The position numbers and the translations under genes were made by a program. A stretch of 58,562 bases of DNA, from the NCBI GenBank assembly GCA_964492065.1, contig CAZBHH010000016.1, positions 1-58,562 of the forward strand, written 5' to 3'. This DNA is from JADKAC01 sp964492065 (GTDB lineage: Bacteria; Bacteroidota; Bacteroidia; Chitinophagales; BACL12). Positions 25,053 through 33,073 of this stretch are shown here, in pieces (within the stretch, counting starts at the first letter, position 1; each line of letters starts with the position of its first letter). The notes under the pieces were generated by a model that had not been told where the DNA came from, did not search any database, and worked only from the letters and a program-made list of their open reading frames with translations.

Positions 25053-26182
25053 TAAACAGCCTCTGGAACGCACTGTTATTTCCCTTTCGCAAATGGCTTT
25101 CCATTTACGACAGGTATATTATCCGCAAATACCTGAGTACCACGCTTTTTACCTTTTGCATCATCATCGCCATAGCGGTAATTATTGACTATTCGGAAAA
25201 AACTGAAAATTTTGTAAAATATAAACCGACGGCAGAACAGATAATTTTTGATTATTACTTCAATTTTATTCCGCATATTGCGGCATTGCTCGCACCGCTG
25301 TTAATTTTTCTCGCAGTCATTTTTTTTACGAGCCGCATGGCTTACAACAGCGAAATTATTGCGCTGCGCAACAGCGGCATCACCATGTCCCGCTATTTGC
25401 GACCGTTTATTATCTGCGGTGTGTTTTCGGCTCTGCTGTTGTTGTTTGCAAATCACTGGCTGGTGCCTGTTGCAAATAAAACCCGGATTGCCTTTGAAGA
25501 TAAATACACCCGTGTGCCGAAGAGTTACGGCAATAATATTCACCTGAGGCTGGACAACAACACATTGGTTTCACTGGAGCGGTTTAAATACTCGACCGGC
25601 GAAGGCACCAACTTCGCATTGGAACGATTTGAGGGCAGCGGGAATAACAAACGCATGGTATATAAAATTAATGCCGACCGGGTGAAATTTATGCCCGGTG
25701 TAAAAAACTGGCGATTGACAAATTATAAGTATTGGAAGATTTCCGAAAACAGCGAAACTTTTGTTCAGGGCAGGCAAATGGATACCACCCTGAGAATGTC
25801 GCCCGAAAGTTTTGATATAGATGTGATAATAAAGGAAACGCTGAACTACAAGGAAATAAATGCATTCATGGAATCCGAAAAATTAAAAGGCGCCAGCGGC
25901 ATTGAGTATTTCCAGGTAGAGCAAAATCGCCGTACCGCCGCTGCCGCTTCTGTTATTATCATGATAGTGATGGGAGCGGCAATCGGCTCCTGGAAAGTGC
26001 GGGGCGGAATGGGTTTGAACATCGTGGTGGCACTTGCACTCGCCTCATTATATGTCGTCTTTCTGCAATTCTCCGCTTCCTTTTCTGTCAACGGAAGTCT
26101 GCCGCCTGTTATCGGCGCCAATATTCCAAACCTGATTTATCTGTTGATTACCTTTTACCTCATTCGCATCAGCAACAAGTAA
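25049..26182 (+). CDS. LptF/LptG-family lipopolysaccharide export permease
   Basis: 377-residue inner-membrane permease of the YjgP/YjgQ family, which extracts lipopolysaccharide from the inner membrane with the LptB ATPase. Helices are visible near the N-terminus (TTLFTFCIIIAIAVIIDY, AALLAPLLIFLAVIFFTSRM, YLRPFIICGVFSALLLLF), with family motif NSEIIALRNSGIT after the second. A periplasmic beta-jellyroll segment follows, then three C-terminal helices. Whether it is LptF or LptG cannot be told from sequence alone. It is translationally coupled to tgt and ends 6 bases from the convergent dnaB. Confidence 0.92.
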   Translation: MINSLWNALLFPFRKWLSIYDRYIIRKYLSTTLFTFCIIIAIAVIIDYSEKTENFVKYKPTAEQIIFDYYFNFIPHIAALLAPLLIFLAVIFFTSRMAYNSEIIALRNSGITMSRYLRPFIICGVFSALLLLFANHWLVPVANKTRIAFEDKYTRVPKSYGNNIHLRLDNNTLVSLERFKYSTGEGTNFALERFEGSGNNKRMVYKINADRVKFMPGVKNWRLTNYKYWKISENSETFVQGRQMDTTLRMSPESFDIDVIIKETLNYKEINAFMESEKLKGASGIEYFQVEQNRRTAAAASVIIMIVMGAAIGSWKVRGGMGLNIVVALALASLYVVFLQFSASFSVNGSLPPVIGANIPNLIYLLITFYLIRISNK

Positions 26183-26188
26183 TTAGTT

Positions 26189-27718
26189 TCAGAACGGCAC
26201 ATCGTCGTCGGGCAAATCATCCATTTTTGATTTGCGTGTTACCGTTACTTTTGTCTCTTTCAGGTGATCGGATAACGGCGATACATTGTGGTGTGGGAAT
26301 TCTTCCATGTCCACAAATTTGATGAATTGATCGATAAAGCGCACCCGCACTCTGTCCAATGCGCCGTTGCGGTGCTTTGCGACGATAACTTCGGCAACAC
26401 CTTTGGTGGAATTGCCCTCTTCATCCACATCGAACCCATAATATTCCGGCCGGTATAAGAAGCACACCAAATCGGCGTCCTGTTCAATGGCGCCCGACTC
26501 CCTGAGGTCGGAGAGTATCGGTCGCTTATTGCCACCGCGGTCTTCCACCTTCCTGCTCAATTGCGACAGTGCGATAATGGGTATGTTTAACTCTTTGGCA
26601 ATACTCTTCAATGCACGGCTGATGGAACTGATTTCCTGTTCCCTGTTTCCCGATTTGCTGTTCTCGGCAGAGGTCATCAATTGCAGATAATCGATTACCA
26701 CTAATTGGATGTCGTGTTGCATTTTCAGCCGCCGGCATTTGGCACGCAATTCAAAAATATTGATAGCCGGCGTGTCGTCGATAAAAATCGGGGCATCGCC
26801 CAATGCGCCGCTCTTCTTCACCAACTGCACCATTTCATGATCGGCTAATTGACCTTTGATAATTTTTTCGGCAGGCAATTCCGCTTCGGCACTGATCAGC
26901 CTTTTCACCAATTGCTGGGAAGACATCTCTAATGAAAATATGGCAACTGGTTTATCGAATGCTACCGCCGCATTCCTGGCAATGGAAAGTGTAAAGGCGG
27001 TTTTACCCATAGACGGCCTCGCTGCGACAATAATCAGGTCGCTGTTTTGCCAACCACCGGTCAGGCGGTCGAGCTTGGTAAATCCCGATGGGCAACCGGT
27101 AATGGAGTCTCCCTGCTTGCGGGCTTCATCTATTTCGGCAATGGTATTGCTGATCAGGTTTCTGATATCGTTAAAACTCGTGCGCAGGTTGTTATCGGCT
27201 ATCTGAAACAGCGATTGTTCGGCTTTATCCAATAATTCAAACACATCGGTAGTATCTTCATAAGATTCCTTAATTATTTCAGTGCTGATGCGAATTAATT
27301 CTCTTTGAATAAATTTTTGGGTTACAATGCGTGAATGGTGTTCCACGTGAGCAGCGGAAGCGACACGATTTGTCAAACTGCTGATGTAATACGGCCCGCC
27401 GGTTTCTTCCAGCTTGCCCATGTTGCGCAACATTTCCGTTACCGTCAGAATATCAATCGGCTGCGTTTTTTCAAACAATTTGCGGATGGCCTCGAAAATC
27501 AGCTTATGCCTGTCGTCGTAAAAACTGTCTATGCGCAGCAACTCGATGGCATTAGTCACCGCATCCTTGTCAATCATGAATGCACCCAGCACCGCTTCCT
27601 CCAGGTCCACCGCCTGAGGCGGCACTTTCCCCAATGCAAAACTCGTCATATCTGTTTGCTTGCTGATGCGTTTCACGCTGCGGTTTGATCCGGAAGTAGT
27701 TTTTTCGTCAGTGCTCAT
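26189..27718 (-). CDS. dnaB: Replicative DNA helicase
   Basis: Hexameric 5'-3' helicase of the replication fork, 509 residues. The N-terminal primase-interaction domain (PPQAVDLEEAVLGAFMID, then IDILTVTEMLRN) is followed by the RecA-like motor with Walker A AARPSMGKTAF, VAIFSLEMSSQQLVKRL, Walker B VVIDYLQLM, the Arg-rich NREQEISSISRALKSIAKEL, and the C-terminal ADLVCFLYRPEYYG. No intein or insertion is seen. The acidic tail DDLPDDDVPF resembles the end of single-strand-binding proteins; a functional meaning is only a guess. Confidence 0.97.
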   Translation of the reverse strand: MSTDEKTTSGSNRSVKRISKQTDMTSFALGKVPPQAVDLEEAVLGAFMIDKDAVTNAIELLRIDSFYDDRHKLIFEAIRKLFEKTQPIDILTVTEMLRNMGKLEETGGPYYISSLTNRVASAAHVEHHSRIVTQKFIQRELIRISTEIIKESYEDTTDVFELLDKAEQSLFQIADNNLRTSFNDIRNLISNTIAEIDEARKQGDSITGCPSGFTKLDRLTGGWQNSDLIIVAARPSMGKTAFTLSIARNAAVAFDKPVAIFSLEMSSQQLVKRLISAEAELPAEKIIKGQLADHEMVQLVKKSGALGDAPIFIDDTPAINIFELRAKCRRLKMQHDIQLVVIDYLQLMTSAENSKSGNREQEISSISRALKSIAKELNIPIIALSQLSRKVEDRGGNKRPILSDLRESGAIEQDADLVCFLYRPEYYGFDVDEEGNSTKGVAEVIVAKHRNGALDRVRVRFIDQFIKFVDMEEFPHHNVSPLSDHLKETKVTVTRKSKMDDLPDDDVPF

Positions 27719-27828
27719 CGTCGTTTAGGTTAAGGCTTTTCATACAACAAAGCTCCGCCCGCACAAGTATTGTGTGCTTGTTTATCCCTGCTGTATTTTT
27801 TTTGATTTTTACTCCAAAAAGGCAAGTC

Positions 27829-27860
27829 CAAAAATAACGGTACACCCGATAGGTATGCAA
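27829..27860 (-). promoter_or_regulatory. Probable dnaB promoter
   Basis: On the minus strand a TTG (27858-27860) and a TATTTTTG -7 box (27829-27836) are separated by 21 bases, giving a leader of about 100 bases before dnaB. The rest of 27719-28022 (304 bases) contains no supported gene and is AT-rich. Confidence 0.45.
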
Positions 27861-28022
27861 GGATTTTACAATAAATAAATACGCACAATACACTTTGCTT
27901 ACAGGAGTTCAATTTACATAGAATCGGCGCAGTTTATAAACGAATTGTCCACAATAAAATGTGATTGTGAAACGGATGTGAAAAAGTATTTTTTATTCAA
28001 AAATGTCGTTAAAAGACCGGAA

Positions 28023-29201
28023 TTATTTAAAGGCATCGATACCGGTAATGTCAGCGCCGGTTATCAGCAGGTGAATATCATGCGTTCCCTCATAAGTGAT
28101 TACACTTTCCAGGTTCATCATGTGCCGCATAATCGGGTATTCGCCGGTAATTCCCATGCCGCCCAACATCTGCCTTGCTTCCCGAGCTATGTGCAGCGCC
28201 ATATCCACATTATTGCGCTTTGCAAGTGAAATCTGTGCAGGAGTGGCCTTCCCCTCAATTTTTAAGGTGCCGAGCCGCCATGCCAGCAATTGTGCTTTTG
28301 TAATTTCCGTTACCATCTCGGCTAACTTTTTTTGTTGCAATTGAAATCCGGCGATTGGCTTACCGAATTGAATGCGTTCTTTGGCATAGCGCAGCGCCGT
28401 ATCGTAGCAATCCATCGCCGCACCGATTGCTCCCCATGCTATGCCGTAGCGTGCAGTTGACAAACAGGAAAGCGGGCCCTTTAGCCCTTTTACGCCCGGC
28501 AATACATTCTCCTTTGGCACCTTCACATTGTCGAACACCAGTTCGCCGGTAGCCGATGCACGCAGCGACCATTTGTTGTGTGTCTCCGGCGTAGTAAAAC
28601 CTTCCATGCCCCGCTCGACGATAACGCCGCGGATTTTGCCCTCGTCATCTTTTGCCCATACTACGGCTAAATCGGCAAAGGGCGCATTGGAGATCCACAT
28701 TTTTGCACCGTTCAACAAATAATAATCGCCCATGTCTTTAATTGTGCTGAGCATTCCACCGGGATTGGAACCGTGATCCGGCTCGGTAAGTCCGAAACAG
28801 CCGATTATCTCCCCGGCGCCTAACCTGGGAAGATATTTCCGCTTTTGCTCCTCCGATCCAAATGTAAAAATCGGATACATCACCAGCGAACCCTGAACAG
28901 AAACCAATGAGCGAATGCCACTGTCTCCTCTTTCAATTTCCTGCATTATCAGTCCGTAACAAATATCGTCTAATCCGCCGCCGCCGTATTCCGCCGGGAT
29001 GGAAGGGCCAAAAGCGCCTACCTCGGCAAGGCCTTTAATCAAATGCTTCGGAGTTTCAGATTTCTGGGCATATTCTTCAATAATTGGCGTTATTTCTTTT
29101 TTAACAAATTGCCTGACTGTATCCCGCACCAATTTTTGTTCGATGGTGAGCAAATCATCCACCTGGAAATAATCCACTCCTTCAAATAAATCATTTGCCA
29201 T
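28023..29201 (-). CDS. Acyl-CoA dehydrogenase, glutaryl-CoA dehydrogenase-like
   Basis: FAD flavoprotein of 392 residues that oxidises a short-chain acyl-CoA and passes electrons to ETF. Typical motifs are GCFGLTEPDHGSNPGGM, the FAD/substrate segment WISNAPFADLAVVWA, RIQFGKPIAGFQLQQ, and the catalytic base in ITYEGTHDIHLLITGADITG at the C-terminus. The Arg/Tyr-rich helix LSTARYGIAWGAIGAAMDCY is characteristic of glutaryl-CoA dehydrogenases, so lysine/tryptophan degradation is the likely setting, which would fit the saccharopine dehydrogenase-like gene at 19074. The assignment to glutaryl-CoA is family-based. Confidence 0.9.
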   Translation of the reverse strand: MANDLFEGVDYFQVDDLLTIEQKLVRDTVRQFVKKEITPIIEEYAQKSETPKHLIKGLAEVGAFGPSIPAEYGGGGLDDICYGLIMQEIERGDSGIRSLVSVQGSLVMYPIFTFGSEEQKRKYLPRLGAGEIIGCFGLTEPDHGSNPGGMLSTIKDMGDYYLLNGAKMWISNAPFADLAVVWAKDDEGKIRGVIVERGMEGFTTPETHNKWSLRASATGELVFDNVKVPKENVLPGVKGLKGPLSCLSTARYGIAWGAIGAAMDCYDTALRYAKERIQFGKPIAGFQLQQKKLAEMVTEITKAQLLAWRLGTLKIEGKATPAQISLAKRNNVDMALHIAREARQMLGGMGITGEYPIMRHMMNLESVITYEGTHDIHLLITGADITGIDAFK

Positions 29202-29218
29202 TCGCTGTCTTTTGGCCG

Positions 29219-29226
29219 CAAAGATA
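29219..29226 (-). promoter_or_regulatory. -7 box TATCTTTG for the acyl-CoA dehydrogenase
   Basis: An exact TAnnTTTG match on the minus strand, 17 bases from the ATG at 29201. Confidence 0.45.
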
Positions 29227-29294
29227 AGATTACTATTCTTGTAAAAATTAACCCCGTTACCTCAAAATATTTACATTCGCAAAAAATCGGGCGT

Positions 29295-29660
29295 ATGGGA
29301 AAGATAATCCTCGAAGGTATGGAATTCAGGGCGCCGGTAGGGGTGATGGAAAAGGAAAAGCTGTTCGGCAGCCGCCTAATCGTCAATGTAGCGATCTCGG
29401 GTGCGGTAATTTCCGGCAAGAGCGACCACCTTTCGGAAACTATTGATTATGCGGTTATCTATGCCATTGTGAAGCGGTGTGTCATGCAACCGGCAAATCT
29501 GATGGAATACGTGGCCCAAAATATTATCGACGAGATAGCGGCGACTTATATCAACAACCTGGAAACTATTCATATCGCAATACGGAAAATGAACCCGCCT
29601 CTCGACGGCGTAGTTGAAGCATCGGGAGTGGAAATAGAATGGAATGCGCCAATGCATTAG
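29295..29660 (+). CDS. folB: Dihydroneopterin aldolase
   Basis: Cleaves 7,8-dihydroneopterin to hydroxymethyl-dihydropterin and glycolaldehyde in folate synthesis. The 121 residues match the family, with GVMEKEKLFGSRLIVNV (catalytic Glu), the YAVIYAIVKR segment, LMEYVAQNIIDEI and the catalytic Lys in IRKMNPPLDG. A weak TACATTCG box at 29272-29279 may be its promoter. It is divergent from the acyl-CoA dehydrogenase, and tRNA-Cys follows on the same strand. Confidence 0.93.
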   Translation: MGKIILEGMEFRAPVGVMEKEKLFGSRLIVNVAISGAVISGKSDHLSETIDYAVIYAIVKRCVMQPANLMEYVAQNIIDEIAATYINNLETIHIAIRKMNPPLDGVVEASGVEIEWNAPMH

Positions 29661-29690
29661 TCCATAATTTTTTAGCTGCGCAAATTCTCA

Positions 29691-29698
29691 TATCTTTG
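29691..29698 (+). promoter_or_regulatory. -7 box TATCTTTG for tRNA-Cys
   Basis: An exact TAnnTTTG match whose last base is 8 nt before the mature tRNA 5' end, so only a few bases of 5' leader need trimming. The position relative to an RNA end supports reading the same box as a core promoter elsewhere in the window. Confidence 0.6.
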
Positions 29699-29706
29699 CC
29701 CACCGT

Positions 29707-29780
29707 GGTCGGATGGCCGAGTGGCTAGGCAGAGCTCTGCAAAAGCTCGTACAGCGGTTCGAATCCGCTTCCGACCTCCA
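29707..29780 (+). tRNA. tRNA-Cys (GCA)
   Basis: A complete cloverleaf. The acceptor stem GGTCGGA (29707-29713) pairs with TCCGACC (29770-29776). The anticodon stem GAGCT/AGCTC (29732-29736 with 29744-29748) closes a CTGCAAA loop with anticodon GCA at 29739-29741. The T arm has the GGTTCGAATCC core. The discriminator is U, as needed by CysRS, and CCA is encoded at 29778-29780. Confidence 0.97.
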
Positions 29781-29781
29781 G

Positions 29782-29807
29782 CCACCAAGTGTTTGGTGGT
29801 TTTTTTT
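29782..29807 (+). terminator. Rho-independent terminator after tRNA-Cys
   Basis: A 7-bp stem CCACCAA/TTGGTGG (29782-29788 with 29793-29799) with a GTGT loop, followed by eight Ts. It starts one base after the encoded CCA, so the tRNA is a single-gene unit. Confidence 0.9.
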
Positions 29808-29820
29808 AATACCGCCGCTT

Positions 29821-30519
29821 ATGCGTATTCTACTTGTTGCAGCTACTTCAATGGAAATACAACCCCTGCTCAAGGAATTTGAAATAACATACGATGTCGG
29901 CAATTTTAATATTTTTCAAAAACAACTCAGCCCAAACCTGGAACTGCATATCGGGATTTGCGGCGTGGGAATACATCACACCGCCTTTCACCTGGGCCGA
30001 ACTCTAATGCAACACAACTACGATATGGCTATACAAGCGGGTATCTGCGGTTCCTTCAGCGAGCAATTGCCAATTGGTGCTACCGTTGAAGTGATACGTG
30101 AAACGCTGTCCGAATTCGGCGCCGAAAGCAACGGCGAATTTATCCCGGCCTCTGCATTGCAATTCAATGGCGATGGCGCATCTGTTGTTGTGGAAAATAC
30201 CATCGAAAACACTTCGCCTACATTGGAAGTGTGGCAATCGTTGCCAAAAACAACGGGCATTACGGTGAATACGGTTCATGGCAATGCGTCGAGTATCCAC
30301 GCAATACGGCAACGCCTGAACCCGGATATAGAAACGATGGAAGGATTCGCATTTTTTTATGGATGCCGGTATTTCCAACTGCCGTTTTACCAGGTGCGAA
30401 CTGTTTCAAATTTTATTGAACCGCGGAATACGCTGAACTGGAATATTCCGCTGGCGGTCGAAAATCTCAATAACGTGTTGTGTAATACCCTGTATCAATT
30501 CAGTGACAAATGGAAATGA
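29821..30519 (+). CDS. mqnB: Futalosine hydrolase
   Basis: Hydrolyses futalosine to dehypoxanthine futalosine in the alternative menaquinone pathway; it has a purine nucleoside phosphorylase-like fold. The ATG at 29821, after the tRNA terminator, gives 232 residues; an in-frame upstream reading would run through the tRNA. Motifs are LLVAATSMEIQPLL at the N-terminus, CGVGIHHTAFHLGR, AIQAGICGSF, and METMEGFAFFYGC-like DIETMEGFAFFY, where the Glu contacts the ribose. It overlaps mqnD by 4-10 bases. Confidence 0.93.
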   Translation: MRILLVAATSMEIQPLLKEFEITYDVGNFNIFQKQLSPNLELHIGICGVGIHHTAFHLGRTLMQHNYDMAIQAGICGSFSEQLPIGATVEVIRETLSEFGAESNGEFIPASALQFNGDGASVVVENTIENTSPTLEVWQSLPKTTGITVNTVHGNASSIHAIRQRLNPDIETMEGFAFFYGCRYFQLPFYQVRTVSNFIEPRNTLNWNIPLAVENLNNVLCNTLYQFSDKWK

Positions 30520-31337
30520 CAATTGCATTTTCGCCGTGCCCGAACGACACGTTTATCTTCGATGCGTTAATCAATAAAAAAATTGATACGGGCACTTTCA
30601 ACTTTACACCGGTGTATGCCGATGTGGAATCGTTGAACAACAGCGCCCTCAAGGGTAAATACGCAATTACCAAACTCAGCTTTCACGCTTATGCCCATGT
30701 GAGCAGGCACTACCGGCTGCTTACCTCCGGTGCTGCCTTTGGCAATGGATGCGGCCCGATTCTCATTTCAAAGTACCCCTTGCCTGCCTCTGAACTGGCG
30801 GATAAAAAAATTGCAATCCCCGGCAGACTGACCACCGCAAATTTTTTACTGAGTATCGCCTTCCCCGCATTGCGTGATAAGCGGGAAATGGTCTTCTCGG
30901 AAATTGAGCACGCCCTGCTGGACGAAACGGTAGATGCCGGTGTGATAATTCACGAAAACCGGTTTACCTATCTCGACAAAGGATTAAAAAAAATTTTAGA
31001 CCTTGGCGAATATTGGGAAAACACCTTTCACCTTCCCATTCCATTAGGTGGGATCGCCGTCGCCAGGAACCTGCCGGAAGCAGTGCAACATGAGATAAAT
31101 GTCTTGCTCAGAAAGAGCGTCGAATATGCACTGAACAACCCGCAGTCCGCAATGACCTATGTAAAGCAATATGCACAGGAGACAGAGGACGAAATAATAC
31201 GCAGCCATATCGCTTTATACGTGAATGCATTTACCGTTGACCTGGGGGTAAGCGGCAGAGATGCCATATTGCAGTTGTTGAAAATCGGGCAGCAGAAAGA
31301 GATTATCCCCGATGTGGAACTGCCGGTATTTATCTGA
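30510..31337 (+). CDS. mqnD: 1,4-dihydroxy-6-naphthoate synthase
   Basis: Converts cyclic dehypoxanthine futalosine to 1,4-dihydroxy-6-naphthoate, a late step in futalosine-route menaquinone synthesis. The 275-residue protein begins with the family signature IAFSPCPNDTFIFDAL and contains YADVESLNNSALKGKYAITKLS, the GCGPIL loop and VIIHENRFTY. Two ATGs (30510 and 30516) both overlap the mqnB stop; the second forms an ATGA overlap. The tight coupling with mqnB shows that this cell uses the futalosine route rather than the classical menFDHCEB pathway, unless both are present. Confidence 0.95.
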   Translation: MEMTIAFSPCPNDTFIFDALINKKIDTGTFNFTPVYADVESLNNSALKGKYAITKLSFHAYAHVSRHYRLLTSGAAFGNGCGPILISKYPLPASELADKKIAIPGRLTTANFLLSIAFPALRDKREMVFSEIEHALLDETVDAGVIIHENRFTYLDKGLKKILDLGEYWENTFHLPIPLGGIAVARNLPEAVQHEINVLLRKSVEYALNNPQSAMTYVKQYAQETEDEIIRSHIALYVNAFTVDLGVSGRDAILQLLKIGQQKEIIPDVELPVFI

Positions 31338-31344
31338 TATCCGC

Positions 31345-31956
31345 TCAGGAAATGATTGCGATGTATTGCATCAGCACCTCATAGGCCTCCTGTAGCGAAG
31401 CGCCAAAGGTAAAGATCCCCTCTTCATGGCCAGCCATCACCAGGATTTGTTTCTCCGCCAAATCGGAGGAAGAAATCAACCGTTGGATTTCAAACGCCAT
31501 TTCCGGGGTGCCGTAAGCGATATGTCCCGGCGTGGTGGGTACCAAACCGAGCAGTGCGTCCCATAACATTTTATTATGCACGTGAATGACAGCATGCACC
31601 TTGTAACCGAAAATATAGAAGGCGCCGTGGGTAAGCGCTTCCGACGAGGCCTTTACTTCGCCCTCACAGTGCAGTGTATTGTGGGTAAATGAAAAATCGG
31701 TAACTCTCGCATAATCCGACAGTGCGGAATGCACAATAGCCCCTGTCTGTGTCCCCGATATATAAAACTCGGTGCTGTTGTTAATGCGCAGGCTGATATT
31801 GCCAAAACCGGTACCGTCGGGGTAAACACCTATTAAATTCTGCGCCTTCAGTTTATCCCGCACTTCCATGAGCTCCAGAAGCAAATCACTGGATTCCAGC
31901 TTTACCTCATTCCATTGGATTGTATACTTAATGTAACCTTCGCCTGCGACTTGCAT
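31345..31956 (-). CDS. Class II aldolase/adducin-family protein
   Basis: A zinc-dependent aldolase or dehydratase fold. The ATG at 31954-31956 lies 4 bases after the mtnA stop and gives 203 residues. The metal site is visible as HVH in VHAVIHVHNKMLWDALL, with a third His in MAGHEEGIFTFG, and the catalytic acid is probably the Glu in KASSEALTHGAFY. Next to mtnA the job is either methylthioribulose-1-phosphate dehydratase (MtnB) or the methylthioribulose-phosphate aldolase (Ald2) of the DHAP shunt; sequence alone does not decide between them. Confidence 0.85.
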   Translation of the reverse strand: MQVAGEGYIKYTIQWNEVKLESSDLLLELMEVRDKLKAQNLIGVYPDGTGFGNISLRINNSTEFYISGTQTGAIVHSALSDYARVTDFSFTHNTLHCEGEVKASSEALTHGAFYIFGYKVHAVIHVHNKMLWDALLGLVPTTPGHIAYGTPEMAFEIQRLISSSDLAEKQILVMAGHEEGIFTFGASLQEAYEVLMQYIAIIS

Positions 31957-31960
31957 TTTG

Positions 31961-33064
31961 TTAAAATTTTTCGGGAAATAATTCCTGCAAACCCGCAGCG
32001 CTCGCCTCACAAATACCCCTTTCGGTAATCAGCCCGGTAATGTATTTTGCAGGAGTAATATCAAAGCTGAAATTTGAAACGGGTGTGTCTTCAGGACAAA
32101 TCAATACTTCTAAAATCTCCTGGCGGTGTTTTCCCTTAACGTATTTCACTTCGCCGGCATCCCGCTCTTCTATTTCCAGTTCGGCGAATGCATCCGTCAT
32201 ATTCCAGTCAATGCTCGACGAAGGTGCTGCCACATAAAACGGAACCTGGTTGTCGTAGGCGGCAAGTGCCTTCAGGTAAGTGCCGATCTTATTGCACACA
32301 TCGCCGGTGCGGCTGGTGCGGTCGGTGCCCACCAGGACAATATCAACGAGTCCGTTTTGCATCAGATGCCCTCCCGCATTATCGGCAATGAGTGTGTGCG
32401 GGATACCCTGCATCAACATCTCCCAGGCAGTCAGCGAGGCTCCCTGATTTCTGGGACGTGTTTCATCAATCCACACGTGGACATCAATGCCCGCATCCAC
32501 CGCCTTATACACCGGCGCCGTGGCCGTTCCCCAATCCACTGTTGCCAGCCATCCCGCATTGCAGTGGGTGAGTATCTGTACAGGCCGCTTGTTGCGCCTG
32601 TATATTTCCCCTAAAATTTCCACCCCCCAATCCCCTATCTGTCTATTGGTCTGAATATCGTCCTGCATGAGATTTCCGGCAAATATTTTTGATTGCCGGA
32701 CGGCATCTTCCAATGTGTGCACCTCCTTAAGGACATTCCGCATATTGTCCAGCGCCCAGCGCAGATTAACGGCAGTAGGTCTCGCATCCGCCAATGCGGT
32801 ATAAATGGAATCGATACCTTCGTGCAACGGCCGGTCAGACGACAATTCCAATATCCCCAGATACATGCCCCAGGCAGCAGTGGCGCCGATAAGCGGCGCT
32901 CCCCGCACCCACATTTCACGTATGGCCCGCCCTGCATCGGCGGCCGTTTTCAAATCTCTGATTTCAAATGTATGCGGCAATTGCCGCTGGTCGATAATCT
33001 GAACACAAGTCGGGTCGGCGGGGTTTAACCATATACTGGTATAGTGTGTATCTTTAATTTTCAT
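31961..33064 (-). CDS. mtnA: S-methyl-5-thioribose-1-phosphate isomerase
   Basis: Isomerises methylthioribose-1-phosphate to methylthioribulose-1-phosphate in salvage of methylthioadenosine. The 367 residues are typical and belong to the eIF2B-related family. The N-terminal pair VRGAPLIGATAAWGMYL is present, with the catalytic Cys in ILTHCNAGWLATVDWGTATA, ETRPRNQGASLTAWEM, and the catalytic Asp region VLVGTDRTSRTGDVCNKIGT. It is co-transcribed with the class II aldolase gene. No MTA phosphorylase or MTR kinase gene lies in the window. Confidence 0.95.
   Translation of the reverse strand: MKIKDTHYTSIWLNPADPTCVQIIDQRQLPHTFEIRDLKTAADAGRAIREMWVRGAPLIGATAAWGMYLGILELSSDRPLHEGIDSIYTALADARPTAVNLRWALDNMRNVLKEVHTLEDAVRQSKIFAGNLMQDDIQTNRQIGDWGVEILGEIYRRNKRPVQILTHCNAGWLATVDWGTATAPVYKAVDAGIDVHVWIDETRPRNQGASLTAWEMLMQGIPHTLIADNAGGHLMQNGLVDIVLVGTDRTSRTGDVCNKIGTYLKALAAYDNQVPFYVAAPSSSIDWNMTDAFAELEIEERDAGEVKYVKGKHRQEILEVLICPEDTPVSNFSFDITPAKYITGLITERGICEASAAGLQELFPEKF
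33049..33056 (+). promoter_or_regulatory. Variant -7 box TATCTTTA for the Trp-repeat protein
   Basis: One base off TAnnTTTG and 17 bases before the TTG at 33074. It lies inside the first codons of the divergent mtnA gene. Confidence 0.3.
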
Positions 33065-33073
33065 CCGAAAAAA

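Noticed and set aside
27708..27912. Two short minus-strand frames upstream of dnaB
   Set aside because: They overlap each other in different frames, have Cys/Tyr-rich random-looking translations, and sit where the dnaB leader and promoter are.
29713..29820. Upstream start for futalosine hydrolase
   Set aside because: It lies within tRNA-Cys and its terminator; the ATG at 29821 begins the conserved N-terminus.
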